Assembly (NCBI RefSeq): GCF_004335085.1
Contig: NZ_RQRS01000012.1
Coordinates: 62,001-126,000, forward strand
Direction: 5' to 3'
From: Pedobacter nototheniae
GTDB taxonomy: Bacteria > Bacteroidota > Bacteroidia > Sphingobacteriales > Sphingobacteriaceae
DNA: 64,000 nucleotides
Below, piece after piece: positions 51,295-60,552 of the stretch. The notes below the pieces were generated by a model, which worked only from the letters and a program-made list of their open reading frames with translations, was not told the origin of the DNA and searched no databases. Position numbers and translations under genes: made by a program. How positions within the stretch are numbered: the first letter of the stretch is position 1; every line of letters starts with the position of its first letter.

Positions 51295-51339
51295 GTATTT
51301 TAAGGCATCTACTCTTTTGCACGAAAACTGCCCGTTTAT

Positions 51340-52485
51340 TTAAAATTCTTGAAGCTTTCTTTTTAGTTCTTGCACCTTATCTAATGCATTTTTACGCGTA
51401 TAGATATCAATTAGCAATTGAACTGTTTTACGATCGTTTGGATTAATTTCATTTGCACGCTTTAAAGCAAATTGTGCACGGTTAATTAATGAATTATATT
51501 GAGAATTTTTATCAGAATCATTTTTCTTTAAAACATCATTAGCTGTATTAATGTAAGCCAAACCTAATTGATATAATGCATCAAAATAATTCTGATCTTT
51601 GGTGAGCGCTTTATCGTAAGCTAAAATTGCTGTAGGATTATTACCTTTTACTTGCTGTAAATAACCATAAAGGAAAAATAAAAGTTTGTTGCCTTTTTCA
51701 ACCTTTAAATTATTCTCAATTAATGATTGTGCTTTATCATAATTTTCAGTGTCTAACAAAAGATTAATATAATCATTAGTTAAAAAATGATTAAATGGAT
51801 TTACAACTAAGCCATCTTCTAAAGTTTTAATAGCGGTTTCGCTATCAAATTTCGCCACATACATTTCTGCCATTTTTTGGAAAACAGCTGGGTTCTTTAT
51901 TCCATTATCTTTAGCTCTTTTAAAAAAGCTTAAAGATTCATCATAATTCTGGATATTTAATGCGCAAATAGCTGTGTTTAAAGCTAATGTTGTATCGGTA
52001 GGAAAATTATCACTTACTTCTTTTAAATCATCGAAAGCTTCTCTAAAATCGTTCTTAAAATAGGCCGCAGTACCCCTATCCTGCTTTTTGATTAAAATAT
52101 TATGATGTGATGCTTTAATTAAACCAGCATTATCTTCGTATTTATCACGCTCTTTAGCTTGTTTTACTGCAGCTACTGCTAAATCATAATATCTTTCAGA
52201 ATTTGCTGGATCTGTATCTATTAAGGAAGCATAAGATGTTAAATAGGATTTAATAGACCATGTTTCTGGCCAGTTCATTGTTTTCTTATCCTTTTCAGCA
52301 GATTCTGACGCTTTAAGTCCTTCAGTAATAATTGTTAATTGTTTTTTCTCATCTTCTTTATTAGCAATTGATGCCTGAAGTTTACCCACAGCATTTCTTG
52401 CAATAAGAATCTGACTTTTTTGAGCATTGGCATGGTAAGCAGAAAAGACTAAAATTGGAATCAATAATTTAAAACGACTTTGCAT
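51340..52485 (-). CDS. secreted TPR-repeat protein 1
   Basis: ATG 52485 gives 381 residues with a signal peptide (MQSRFKLLIPILVFSAYHANAQ). An ATG at 52539 would hide that signal and was not used. Tandem TPR units cover about 120-370 (NTAICALNIQNYDESLSFFK, LLFFLYGYLQQVKGNNPTAI, ALYQLGLAYINTANDVLKKN). It resembles its upstream neighbour throughout, so the pair is a tandem duplication. A periplasmic scaffold role is likely. Its gene ends close to the prophage right end and to the dif-like site. Confidence 0.75.
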   Translation of the reverse strand: MQSRFKLLIPILVFSAYHANAQKSQILIARNAVGKLQASIANKEDEKKQLTIITEGLKASESAEKDKKTMNWPETWSIKSYLTSYASLIDTDPANSERYYDLAVAAVKQAKERDKYEDNAGLIKASHHNILIKKQDRGTAAYFKNDFREAFDDLKEVSDNFPTDTTLALNTAICALNIQNYDESLSFFKRAKDNGIKNPAVFQKMAEMYVAKFDSETAIKTLEDGLVVNPFNHFLTNDYINLLLDTENYDKAQSLIENNLKVEKGNKLLFFLYGYLQQVKGNNPTAILAYDKALTKDQNYFDALYQLGLAYINTANDVLKKNDSDKNSQYNSLINRAQFALKRANEINPNDRKTVQLLIDIYTRKNALDKVQELKRKLQEF

Positions 52486-52540
52486 AAGAGAATAAAAATT
52501 AAGCAATGAGCACCTGACTAAAAGCGTAAAAATAATCAAA

Positions 52541-52577
52541 AAAAAAGAGTCCTAATAAAATCAGGACTCTTTTTTTA
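52541..52577 (-). terminator. terminator of TPR gene 2
   Basis: AAAAAAGAGTCCT (52541-52553) and AGGACTCTTTTTT (52563-52575) form a 13-bp stem with a T run on the minus strand, between the two TPR genes. Confidence 0.85.
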
Positions 52578-52590
52578 ATATTGTGATGGA

Positions 52591-53673
52591 TTACTGTTTT
52601 GATAATGCATCTAAACGTTTTTTAATGTCTTCATAATTTTTAGTATCATTTCTGAAGGCATAAATAGTTTTTAAGGTTTCTAAAGCGCCTTGATTTTTAG
52701 CATCAACATCTAAAGCTTTTTTGTAATATGGTACTGATTTATCTAATAAACCATTCATTTTAGCTGTTACGTCATTAAACTCCTTAACTTTTTTAGGATC
52801 AATTTTATTTCTATCGCCTTGTAATTTTAGGGCTTGAGTGAAATAGATATTTCCTAATAAAACCTGATAATTTGGATTGTTTGGCTCTTTAGTTGCCAAA
52901 GCGTTTAACATTTGCTCAGATTTCGCTGCATCACCTTTATCAATATAAATTTGAGTTTCGGTTTTGATAAAATCAGCACTTTCAGGATATTTTGCAGTAG
53001 CTTCTTTTAATAAAGCTAAACCTGCTACTGTATCTTTTTGCTTTTTCAAAGTAATATCAATTACTTCAGCATATAACTCTTTTGATTGAGGTGAATTTAA
53101 AGAAATCACCTTTTTAAATTGTTGTATTGCATTTGGATAATCTTCAATGTTTCTAGCAGCAATACCAGCATTTAAATACATAGAGGTATCAGTTGGATTG
53201 ATTACTGTTGCTTGAACAAATTTTTGGTAAGCTGTTTTGTAATCTTTTTTGTTATAAGCTAAAACACCACCATTTCTAACAGCATTTGCAATATTAGTTT
53301 CTGCATTTGCGATATTATCTTTTTCAGCATTTTTAGTATCTAACTTTTTAGCTTCCGTAACAGCTTCCTGAGCTAATTTTAAATTAGCATCTGCATTTTC
53401 GATACTTGTAGTATCTAAAATAGCAATTGATGAAGTTAATAGCGCACGGTAAGACCATGCCTCAGGCATTACTTTTGATTTCTCGTCAGCAATAGCTTTA
53501 TCAGTATGGGCAACGGCCTGTTTTAAAGATTCTAACTTTTTAGGTAAAGGTAAAGTTTGTCCCATTGCCTGGAAAATACCCCAGGCTTTTTTAGCCTCGG
53601 CAACTTCGCTTTTCTGCGCAAATGTTAAGGTGGCTGCACCTACAAACAATATACTAAGAATTACTTTTTTCAT
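52591..53673 (-). CDS. secreted TPR-repeat protein 2
   Basis: The 360-residue protein has a signal peptide (MKKVILSILFVGAATLTFAQ) and TPR repeats (GVLAYNKKDYKTAYQKFVQA, LNAGIAARNIEDYPNAIQQF, QVLLGNIYFTQALKLQ). It is a paralogue of the gene downstream. It lies 32 bases after gyrA on the same strand and could be cotranscribed with it. The function is unknown; scaffold or assembly roles are usual for the fold. Confidence 0.8.
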   Translation of the reverse strand: MKKVILSILFVGAATLTFAQKSEVAEAKKAWGIFQAMGQTLPLPKKLESLKQAVAHTDKAIADEKSKVMPEAWSYRALLTSSIAILDTTSIENADANLKLAQEAVTEAKKLDTKNAEKDNIANAETNIANAVRNGGVLAYNKKDYKTAYQKFVQATVINPTDTSMYLNAGIAARNIEDYPNAIQQFKKVISLNSPQSKELYAEVIDITLKKQKDTVAGLALLKEATAKYPESADFIKTETQIYIDKGDAAKSEQMLNALATKEPNNPNYQVLLGNIYFTQALKLQGDRNKIDPKKVKEFNDVTAKMNGLLDKSVPYYKKALDVDAKNQGALETLKTIYAFRNDTKNYEDIKKRLDALSKQ

Positions 53674-53705
53674 AATTAAGATTATACTTTTTTTTATAAA
53701 TTGAT

Positions 53706-56279
53706 TTAGTTTTCTGTTTCTTCAGTTGAGTCTGCCTCATCTGTATTTTCCTTAGGTGCCTCTCCTTCTGATATTTCTCCCTCTACAACTACACCTTCAG
53801 TATCAATAGTTTCTTCTTCCTCTTCTTCGTGATCTATTTTAGTAACCGATGCAATTTCGTCATCACCCTTAAAAGTAATTAATCTAACGCCCTGTGTAGC
53901 ACGTCCCATTACTCTTAAATCTGCTACTGCAATTCTAATTACAATACCAGAACGGTTAATAATCATTAAATCTTCGCTGTCTGTAACGTCTTTAATTGAA
54001 ACTAATTGTCCTGTTTTTTCCGTTACGTTAATTGTTTTAACACCCTTACCACCACGGTTTGTTACACGATAATCATCAATATCGGTACGTTTTCCATAAC
54101 CTTTTTCTGATACTACTAACACCGTAACTTCAGGATTGTTTATGGCAATCATACCAACAACCTCATCTTTTTCGTGTCCAAGAGTAACACCACGTACACC
54201 AGTAGCTGTTCTACCCATCGGGCGAACGGTTTTTTCGTTGAAACGGATAGCTCTTCCTGAACGTAAAGCCATTACAATTTCACTTTCACCGTTTGTTAAA
54301 CAAGCTTCTAATAACTGGTCTCCATCATTAATGTTAATAGCATTGATACCATTAACACGTGGACGAGAATAAGCTTCAAGAGAAGTTTTCTTGATGGTAC
54401 CTTTCTTGGTACACATTATAATAAAGTTATTTTCTAAATATTCTTGATCCTTAAGGTTTTTAACTTTTATGTATGCCTTAATTTTCTCTTCCTTCGGTAT
54501 ATTGATAATGTTTTGAATAGCTCTTCCCTTACTTGTTCTTGATCCTTCAGGAATTTCGTAAACCCTTAGCCAGAAACATCTTCCGGCTTCGGTAAAGAAT
54601 AACATATAGTTGTGGTTGGTTGCCACAAGCATGTGCTCAATAAAATCTTCATTTCTGGAAGTACTGCCTTTCGATCCTTTTCCACCTCTACCTTGAGCTC
54701 TAAATTCTGTTGCAGGGGTACGTTTTACATAACCTTCATGAGAAATGGTGATAACAACTTCTTCATCATCGATGAAATCTTCCATACTCATATCTTCAGC
54801 AGAGTGAACAATTGTTGTTCTACGCTCATCGCCAAACTTCTGCCTAATTTCTGCAAGCTCATCTTTAATAATTTGCATACGCAAACCTTCGTCAGCAAGG
54901 ATAGATTTTAAATATTCGATGGTTTTCATTAATTCAGCATACTCTTCTTTGATTTTATCACGCTCTAGTCCTGTTAAACGACGAAGCGTCATATCCAAAA
55001 TAGCACGTGCCTGAATATCACTTAAACCGAATTTTTCCATTAAGCCAACACGAGCTTCTTCAGGAGTTTCTGATGCACGAATTAATTTAATTACTTCATC
55101 TAAATGATCTAAAGCAATTAAATAACCTTCTAAAATGTGTGCACGTTTCTCTGCTTCTGCTAATTCGTATTTGGTACGGCGAACAATTACATCATGTCTG
55201 TGATCCACAAAATGAACAATTAAATCTTTTAGATTTAACATTTGCGGACGACCCTTTACCAATGCAATGTTATTTACACTGAAAGAAGTTTGTAATGCGG
55301 TGTACTTATATAAGTTGTTTAAAACGATAGATGCGTTTGCATCGCGTTTAATTTCGTAAACAATACGGATACCATCTTTATTAGATTCATCCTTAATATT
55401 TGAAATACCTTCCAATTTTTTCTCTCCAACTAATTCAGCAGTACGCTCAATCATTTGTGCTTTATTTACCTGGTAAGGAATTTCGGTAACGATGATTACT
55501 TCACGGTCTTTAATGCTTTCAATTTCTGCTTTGGCACGCATAACTATACGTCCACGGCCCGTTTCAAAAGCCTCTTTAACGCCTGTATAGCCATAAATAA
55601 TACCACCTGTAGGGAAATCTGGAGCTTTTACAAACTTCATTAATTCCTCAATCGTAATATCTCTATTATCTATATAACTAACAACGCCATCAATAATCTC
55701 CGTTAGGTTGTGTGGCGCCATATTAGTTGCCATACCTACCGCAATACCGGAAGATCCATTAACCAAAAGGTTAGGGATTTTTGCAGGTAAAACTGTTGGC
55801 TCTTGTAAGGTATCATCAAAGTTTAGCTGAAAATCTACCGTATCTTTATTGATGTCGGCAAGCATTTCTTCGGCAATTTTAGAAAAACGTGCCTCCGTAT
55901 AACGCATTGCAGCTGGTGAATCTCCATCAATGTGGCCAAAGTTTCCTTGTCCATCTACCATTGGGTAACGTAAACTCCAATCCTGAGCCATACGTACCAT
56001 GGTGAAATATACGGATGCATCACCATGTGGGTGATATTTACCTAAAACCTCACCCACAATACGGGCTGATTTTTTATGTGGTTTATTGCTGGTTACTCCA
56101 AGATCAAGCATTCCGTATAAAACGCGGCGGTGAACCGGTTTTAATCCATCTCGTACATCAGGTAAAGCCCTGGATACAATAACAGACATTGAGTAATCAA
56201 TGTAGGCAGATTTCATCTGCTCTTCTATGTTAATTTGGATGATTTTGTCGTTTTGTTGATTTTCTAAATCTTCTGCCAT
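53706..56279 (-). CDS. gyrA: DNA gyrase subunit A
   Basis: The 857-residue protein has the full GyrA layout: [20 protein letters not shown], the QRDR helix [19 protein letters not shown] (81-99), the catalytic Tyr in [12 protein letters not shown] (about 127), the coiled-coil arm, and the C-terminal beta-pinwheel with repeated GR and GKG motifs, including [14 protein letters not shown] [12 protein letters not shown]. It ends in an acidic tail. Together with GyrB it adds negative supercoils. The positions equal to E. coli Ser83 and Asp87 are Ala88 and Phe92. A -7 box lies upstream. Confidence 0.97.
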   Translation of the reverse strand: MAEDLENQQNDKIIQINIEEQMKSAYIDYSMSVIVSRALPDVRDGLKPVHRRVLYGMLDLGVTSNKPHKKSARIVGEVLGKYHPHGDASVYFTMVRMAQDWSLRYPMVDGQGNFGHIDGDSPAAMRYTEARFSKIAEEMLADINKDTVDFQLNFDDTLQEPTVLPAKIPNLLVNGSSGIAVGMATNMAPHNLTEIIDGVVSYIDNRDITIEELMKFVKAPDFPTGGIIYGYTGVKEAFETGRGRIVMRAKAEIESIKDREVIIVTEIPYQVNKAQMIERTAELVGEKKLEGISNIKDESNKDGIRIVYEIKRDANASIVLNNLYKYTALQTSFSVNNIALVKGRPQMLNLKDLIVHFVDHRHDVIVRRTKYELAEAEKRAHILEGYLIALDHLDEVIKLIRASETPEEARVGLMEKFGLSDIQARAILDMTLRRLTGLERDKIKEEYAELMKTIEYLKSILADEGLRMQIIKDELAEIRQKFGDERRTTIVHSAEDMSMEDFIDDEEVVITISHEGYVKRTPATEFRAQGRGGKGSKGSTSRNEDFIEHMLVATNHNYMLFFTEAGRCFWLRVYEIPEGSRTSKGRAIQNIINIPKEEKIKAYIKVKNLKDQEYLENNFIIMCTKKGTIKKTSLEAYSRPRVNGINAININDGDQLLEACLTNGESEIVMALRSGRAIRFNEKTVRPMGRTATGVRGVTLGHEKDEVVGMIAINNPEVTVLVVSEKGYGKRTDIDDYRVTNRGGKGVKTINVTEKTGQLVSIKDVTDSEDLMIINRSGIVIRIAVADLRVMGRATQGVRLITFKGDDEIASVTKIDHEEEEEETIDTEGVVVEGEISEGEAPKENTDEADSTEETEN

Positions 56280-56343
56280 AAATTATTTTATCGTTATCAA
56301 AAACGAAGTTTAAAAAGGTATTATTATAACCTTGCGAATTTAG

Positions 56344-56351
56344 CAAAAATA
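56344..56351 (-). promoter_or_regulatory. possible gyrA -7 box
   Basis: On the minus strand TATTTTTG fits TAnnTTTG, about 65 bases before the gyrA start. A TTTTC in the -33 position is a near match to TTTG. Confidence 0.4.
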
Positions 56352-56445
56352 TGCCATAATAAGGCATTGTTGAAAAGTTTTAGGGTAAAAAACGACTTAC
56401 AAATGGATAAAAAAATATACCTATGGAAGGAAATAATTTTTGTAA

Positions 56446-56453
56446 TACTTTTG
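56446..56453 (+). promoter_or_regulatory. possible -7 box of Tet-like MFS gene
   Basis: TACTTTTG fits TAnnTTTG, 20 bases before the ATG at 56473. No clear -33 element was found. Confidence 0.4.
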
Positions 56454-56472
56454 TATTCTAATCCGATATCAA

Positions 56473-57684
56473 ATGGCCCAACAAAAGAAATCTGCAATGG
56501 CTTTTATTATGGTAACTCTACTTATAGATTTTACCGGATTTGGAATTATTATTCCAGTTTTACCAAAACTAATTCAAGGTTTTACCGGTGGAAGCTTAAG
56601 TGTTGCAGCAGATTATGGGGGTTATCTTATGGTTGCATTTGCCTTAGCTCAATTTATTTTTTCTCCAATTATGGGTGGTTTAAGTGATCAATATGGCAGG
56701 CGCCCAATTTTACTTTTTTCTTTGTTCGGCTTAGGTGTCGATTACATCTTTTTGTCTTTTGCTCCCTCCATATTTTGGCTTTTTATTGGACGGATTATTG
56801 CAGGAATAACGGGAGCAAGTTTTACAACAGCTATGGCTTACATCGCTGATATTTCTGAACCTGAAAAGAAAGCACAAAACTTTGGGATGGTTGGCGCTGC
56901 ATTTGGCGTTGGTTTTATTCTGGGGCCAGTTATCGGCGGTCTTTTTAGTACCTATGGATTAAGAGTTCCTTTTATGATTTCGGCTGGACTGGCTTTAATA
57001 AATTGGCTTTATGGCTATTTTATCCTACCAGAATCGCTGTCTCCAAGTAAAAGAAGGAAATTTTCCTGGTTCCGTGCCAATCCTGTCGGATCTTTCATAA
57101 ATGCATCCAAATATCCGGCGATATTAGGTTTGCTAGCTACTCTCCTTCTTTTATATATTGCCAGCCATTCGGTTCAATCTAACTGGTCTTACTATGTAAT
57201 TGAGAAATTTAAATGGGACTCAAAAATGATTGGTTATTCTTTAGGCGTTGTTGGTGTAGTTATTGCCATTGTACAAGGAGGATTAATCCGTATTATAATT
57301 CCTAAAATTGGCAATCGTAAAGCCATTTATTTTGGCTTAAGCTTATATATTATTGGTTTTATTTGTTTCGCTTTTGCATCCACAGGCTGGATGATGATGT
57401 TATTTATTTTGCCTTATTGTTTAGCAGGAATTGGAGGACCAGCCATGCAGAGCATTATTTCTAACCAAGTACCAGAAAATGCTCAGGGCGAAATTCAAGG
57501 AATTACAACGAGTTTACAAAGTTTTGCCGCTATTATTGGTCCTTTTTTAGCAAGTCATATTTTTGTTTACTTTATTCAAGATGGCACTCCATTATTTTTT
57601 CCTGGGGCACCGTTCATTCTTAGTGCTTTTTTAACTTTAATTGGTTTGTTTATCGCCATTAGGGCGTTGAGGAAGTATCATTAA
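56473..57684 (+). CDS. Tet/TCR-like MFS drug exporter
   Basis: The 403-residue protein has 12 membrane helices and the drug:H+ antiporter-1 signatures: LIDFTGFGIIIPVLPKLIQ in helix 1, GGLSDQYGRRPILLFSLFGL (motif A), RIIAGITGASFTTAMAYIAD in helix 4, and GFILGPVIGGLFSTYGLRVP (motif C). It resembles TetA-type tetracycline exporters, though chromosomal Bacteroidota members often have no proven drug. Its end overlaps the next, convergent gene by 26 bases. Confidence 0.88.
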   Translation: MAQQKKSAMAFIMVTLLIDFTGFGIIIPVLPKLIQGFTGGSLSVAADYGGYLMVAFALAQFIFSPIMGGLSDQYGRRPILLFSLFGLGVDYIFLSFAPSIFWLFIGRIIAGITGASFTTAMAYIADISEPEKKAQNFGMVGAAFGVGFILGPVIGGLFSTYGLRVPFMISAGLALINWLYGYFILPESLSPSKRRKFSWFRANPVGSFINASKYPAILGLLATLLLLYIASHSVQSNWSYYVIEKFKWDSKMIGYSLGVVGVVIAIVQGGLIRIIIPKIGNRKAIYFGLSLYIIGFICFAFASTGWMMMLFILPYCLAGIGGPAMQSIISNQVPENAQGEIQGITTSLQSFAAIIGPFLASHIFVYFIQDGTPLFFPGAPFILSAFLTLIGLFIAIRALRKYH

Positions 57685-58447
57685 CTGAATTCGAAAGCAG
57701 CACTTTATATTCGTTATACGCCATAATTATGTTATAAACCAGTAAAGCAATTCCTTCAATATTTACAATTTTCCTTACCTCCAGGTTTATTAAGGATGAG
57801 ATAATAATAATGGATAAAATTATTCCGCCTGCAATAAAAAAAGATAATTTAAAGGAGCGGTAAAGCATTGATAGTCTGAATAGTGTAGCCTTTTTAAAAT
57901 ATACGGGATTGGTAAATAATTGAATAAGATTACTGATTAAAAAGAAAATAATTAATACAATAATAACGCCTGATAAGGTTCCTTTGTTAAAATCAGGAAT
58001 AACCAAATAACCGCTATGTACGAAGTAGGCAACGATTAAAATGCAAGTAATTGCTTTTAAAAATTGCCAGTTCCTACCTTTTAGAAACCATTTAACCCAT
58101 TGAAAATCTTTTTCATTTGATTTTTCCGCTAACTTTTCTCTTATTCCCTGCGGAAGTGGCGTAAAAGGGTTTATTATACTTATAATTAGAATTAATAATG
58201 TGCTCACAAACTGAAAAATTCCATCAGTAACTAAAGAATGGATTCTTTCCTCATTTAGAATGCCTGGAATAAAGCAAGAAACTAAAATTAAAACGGTAAT
58301 AAGTAAATGAAAAACAAATGGAAAGTAGCTTTGTAAGGGTTTATTGCCTCTGTTTGGATTTTCTGTGATGGCAAGTTTATCAGCATCTTTATCAAGATAT
58401 TTATTAGCTAATCGAATTAAAACTATAAGAATAAATAAGGAGAACAT
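57659..58447 (-). CDS. hypothetical membrane protein
   Basis: The 262-residue protein has about six hydrophobic segments, among them VFHLLITVLILVSCFIPGI (about 46-64), TLLILIISIINPFTPLP, and IAGGIILSIIIISSLI (about 203-218). A cytosolic loop holds REKLAEKSNEKDFQWVKWFL. No transporter motif was recognised. It is downstream of the PhoH gene by 29 bases on the same strand, so it may share its transcript. Confidence 0.65.
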   Translation of the reverse strand: MFSLFILIVLIRLANKYLDKDADKLAITENPNRGNKPLQSYFPFVFHLLITVLILVSCFIPGILNEERIHSLVTDGIFQFVSTLLILIISIINPFTPLPQGIREKLAEKSNEKDFQWVKWFLKGRNWQFLKAITCILIVAYFVHSGYLVIPDFNKGTLSGVIIVLIIFFLISNLIQLFTNPVYFKKATLFRLSMLYRSFKLSFFIAGGIILSIIIISSLINLEVRKIVNIEGIALLVYNIIMAYNEYKVLLSNSVNDTSSTP

Positions 58448-58476
58448 TTGAGCAGATTTTAGATTGTTTAGTAAAA

Positions 58477-59829
58477 CTATAACAATTCATTTGCCAAGTT
58501 TGCCAATTCACTTCGCTCACCTTTTTTTAGGGTAATATGCGCATAAAGCGGATGATTTTTAGCATTTTCTATTAAGTAAGATAATCCATTACTTTCAGAA
58601 TCGAGATAGGGAGTATCAATCTGATAAATATCACCTGTAAAAACTATTTTGGTGTGCTCCCCTGCTCTCGAAATAATGGTTTTAACCTCATGTGGCGTAA
58701 GGTTTTGCGCCTCGTCTACAATAAAGAATATTTTGGTTAATGTTCGTCCTCTTATAAATGCAAGCGGAGCGATAGCAATTTTTTCCGTATTAATAAGTTC
58801 ATCAATCTTTGTCGCCATTTTATCATCGCCAATAAATTGTTCCTTTATAAAACGCAGATTGTCCCATATTGGAGCCATAAAAGGATCAGTTTTGGATTTA
58901 GCATCGCCAGGTAAAAAACCAATATCCTTATTACTTAATGATACAATTGGGCGGGTAACATAAATTTGTCTGAAGTTTTTACGCTGTTCAAGAGCACTTG
59001 CTACTGCTAATAGTGTTTTTCCCGTTCCAGCATTTCCTTGAATACTTACGAGCTTAATTTCGGGATCTAAAAGTGCATGAATAGCAAAAGCCTGCTCAAT
59101 ATTTTTTGGTTTTATTTTAAAGATTGGATCAGTTGAAACTCCAGAAATAGTTTTTTTTGTGTGATTATAAAAAACATTAACTGTTTTTCTTTTATTCTTT
59201 AATGTATAAAAGCGATTGCCATTTGGATTTGGAAAATCTTGTTCTGTAACCTCGATAACCTTATTTTTCTTAACCTCATCAATTATTTCTACTGAAAAAT
59301 TATCGATTTCTGTTTTGCCGCTATTTAGTGCATCTACATTTTTAATTTTTCCTGTTTCATAATCTTCAGCAAATAAATTCAATGATTTTGCTTTCAATCG
59401 CAAACAAATATCCTTTGATACCAATACTACTTTTTTATCTGGATTTTCTTCCTTAAGACAAAGAGCTGCGTTTAATATTTTATGGTCGAATTTACCTTTT
59501 CCAAAAACTTCTTCTGCATCAATTGTTGAAGGTATTTCGTTAAGCATTACCCTAAACATGCCTGCGTTGGCACCTTTTAAAGGAATCCAATTGCTAATGA
59601 GTTGCTCTTTCGAGGCTTGATCTATCAGGCGAATAAAACTTCTGGCTTCAAAGTTTCGGGTATCGTTTCCGCTTTTAAAATTATCTAGCTCCTCTAAAAC
59701 CTGAATGGGGATTGCTACATCATGTTCATGAAAGTTATTGATAGCATCATGATCGTATAAAATAACCGAAGTATCTAAAACGAAAATCTTTTTTGATGGA
59801 TTGGAGATTGATTTACCTTTCTTGGCCAT
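58477..59829 (-). CDS. PhoH-family ATPase with N-terminal PIN domain
   Basis: The 450-residue protein joins a PIN-type RNase domain (about 10-160, KKIFVLDTSVILYDHDAINN) and a PhoH ATPase domain (about 235-450) with Walker A GNAGTGKTLLAVASALEQ and Walker B-like FFIVDEAQNLTPHEVKTIIS, as well as TRPIVSLSNKDIGFLPGD. This PIN-PhoH (YlaK-like) fusion is thought to unwind and cut RNA. An RNA role is family knowledge. A terminator-like hairpin lies on the same strand 64-105 bases before the start. Confidence 0.9.
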   Translation of the reverse strand: MAKKGKSISNPSKKIFVLDTSVILYDHDAINNFHEHDVAIPIQVLEELDNFKSGNDTRNFEARSFIRLIDQASKEQLISNWIPLKGANAGMFRVMLNEIPSTIDAEEVFGKGKFDHKILNAALCLKEENPDKKVVLVSKDICLRLKAKSLNLFAEDYETGKIKNVDALNSGKTEIDNFSVEIIDEVKKNKVIEVTEQDFPNPNGNRFYTLKNKRKTVNVFYNHTKKTISGVSTDPIFKIKPKNIEQAFAIHALLDPEIKLVSIQGNAGTGKTLLAVASALEQRKNFRQIYVTRPIVSLSNKDIGFLPGDAKSKTDPFMAPIWDNLRFIKEQFIGDDKMATKIDELINTEKIAIAPLAFIRGRTLTKIFFIVDEAQNLTPHEVKTIISRAGEHTKIVFTGDIYQIDTPYLDSESNGLSYLIENAKNHPLYAHITLKKGERSELANLANELL

Positions 59830-60552
59830 TTGGTAAATTTAATGTTTCTTGTGGCTCTTTGTCAAGAAATTAAGCCTAAAAAACTTATAAAATAAAAACG
59901 GGGATCTTCTTCTTTCGATTTAGTTCCCCGTTTTAACCTTAAAAACAACCATAGTCATTATTAAGGCATCTAATTCTTGTTACTTTGATTTTTTCGTTTT
60001 CGCTAGGTTTTTGCAAACTTTTGCGTTTCGTAAAAATTTATTTCCAATTACTTCCTTCCGTAAAATTCTGTAATTATCAATAATTTCTGTTGGGTTTAAT
60101 TTTCGGAGGTTTTATCTTTCGATTAACACTCTATATTCTTACTTGGTTTAACCCTTTCTGAAACTAATTGTCTTCCCTATAGTTATCCGAAATATTTCCC
60201 CTTTCGGTTCATTATCTCTTTTGGATATCTTAATCAGAATTCAAAGTACTTCGTATTTGATATTATCTAATTTAGGGTTTAAAGGCTTCGCTGTCAAGAT
60301 AAAAAGCATATAATTTATAAACAAAGTTATCAACTTTAAAATCAGCTTATTAACAGTGAGTATCGTTGTTTTTGATATAGAAAATGAAGGTAATCGGTTT
60401 TATCAACATTTTTAGTTATTTCACTTATTAACAAACACTTAATGTATTTAAGCATAAGGAATATTTATTTTCTGCTTAAAATTCCTAATTATTAAAAAAA
60501 GTTAATAAAAATTGGCAACAAAAACCTTGGGTAATATGTTATTTTTGTAACC
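59830..60552 (-). other. long intergenic region, possible ncRNA or leader before phoH
   Basis: The 720-bp gap has no supportable protein frame. On the minus strand it is purine-rich and ends, 64 bases before phoH, in a strong terminator. That layout suggests a transcript of some 300-350 bases starting near 60250. I saw neither tmRNA, RNase P, nor tRNA features. The right part (60320-60435) is AT-rich and likely holds the FUSC promoter. Confidence 0.4.
59893..59934 (-). terminator. minus-strand terminator upstream of phoH
   Basis: On the minus strand AAAACGGGGA (from 59934) pairs with TCCCCGTTTT (to 59895) over 10 bases around a 20-base loop, followed by TATTTT. It is a terminator oriented toward phoH, an attenuator or the end of an upstream RNA. 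Confidence 0.7.

Larger units (their letters stand above)
42848..51295. mobile_element. XerCD-integrated prophage of a probable ssDNA phage, 8,427 bp
   Basis: A perfect 21-bp direct repeat (42848-42868 and 51275-51295; it contains AATATTATGTTAAGTTG) bounds 8,427 bp of densely packed genes on the plus strand. The repeat overlaps the dif-like site. Inside are an HUH Rep with a YxxxY active site, a probable capsid protein, single-helix membrane proteins, a lysis pair and strand-rich proteins, but no integrase. The size and content match small circular ssDNA phages; the FLiP/Finnlakeviridae group (9.2 kb, Bacteroidota hosts, lipid-containing) is the closest I can name. A link to that group is inferred from size, host and gene types. 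Confidence 0.82.

Noticed and set aside
51258..51446. 62-codon frame that begins in the attR hairpin
   Set aside because: It runs antisense into the TPR gene and crosses the prophage boundary; it is a chance frame.
60320..60435. Four TTATCAAC/TTATTAACA motifs, DnaA-box-like
   Set aside because: None matches the TTATNCACA consensus, the region is AT-rich, and a dif-like site 18 kb away makes an origin here very unlikely.
59830..60552. tmRNA, RNase P RNA or 6S RNA
   Set aside because: No tRNA-like ends, no tag frame, no RNase P core motifs; only an unassigned terminator is clear.
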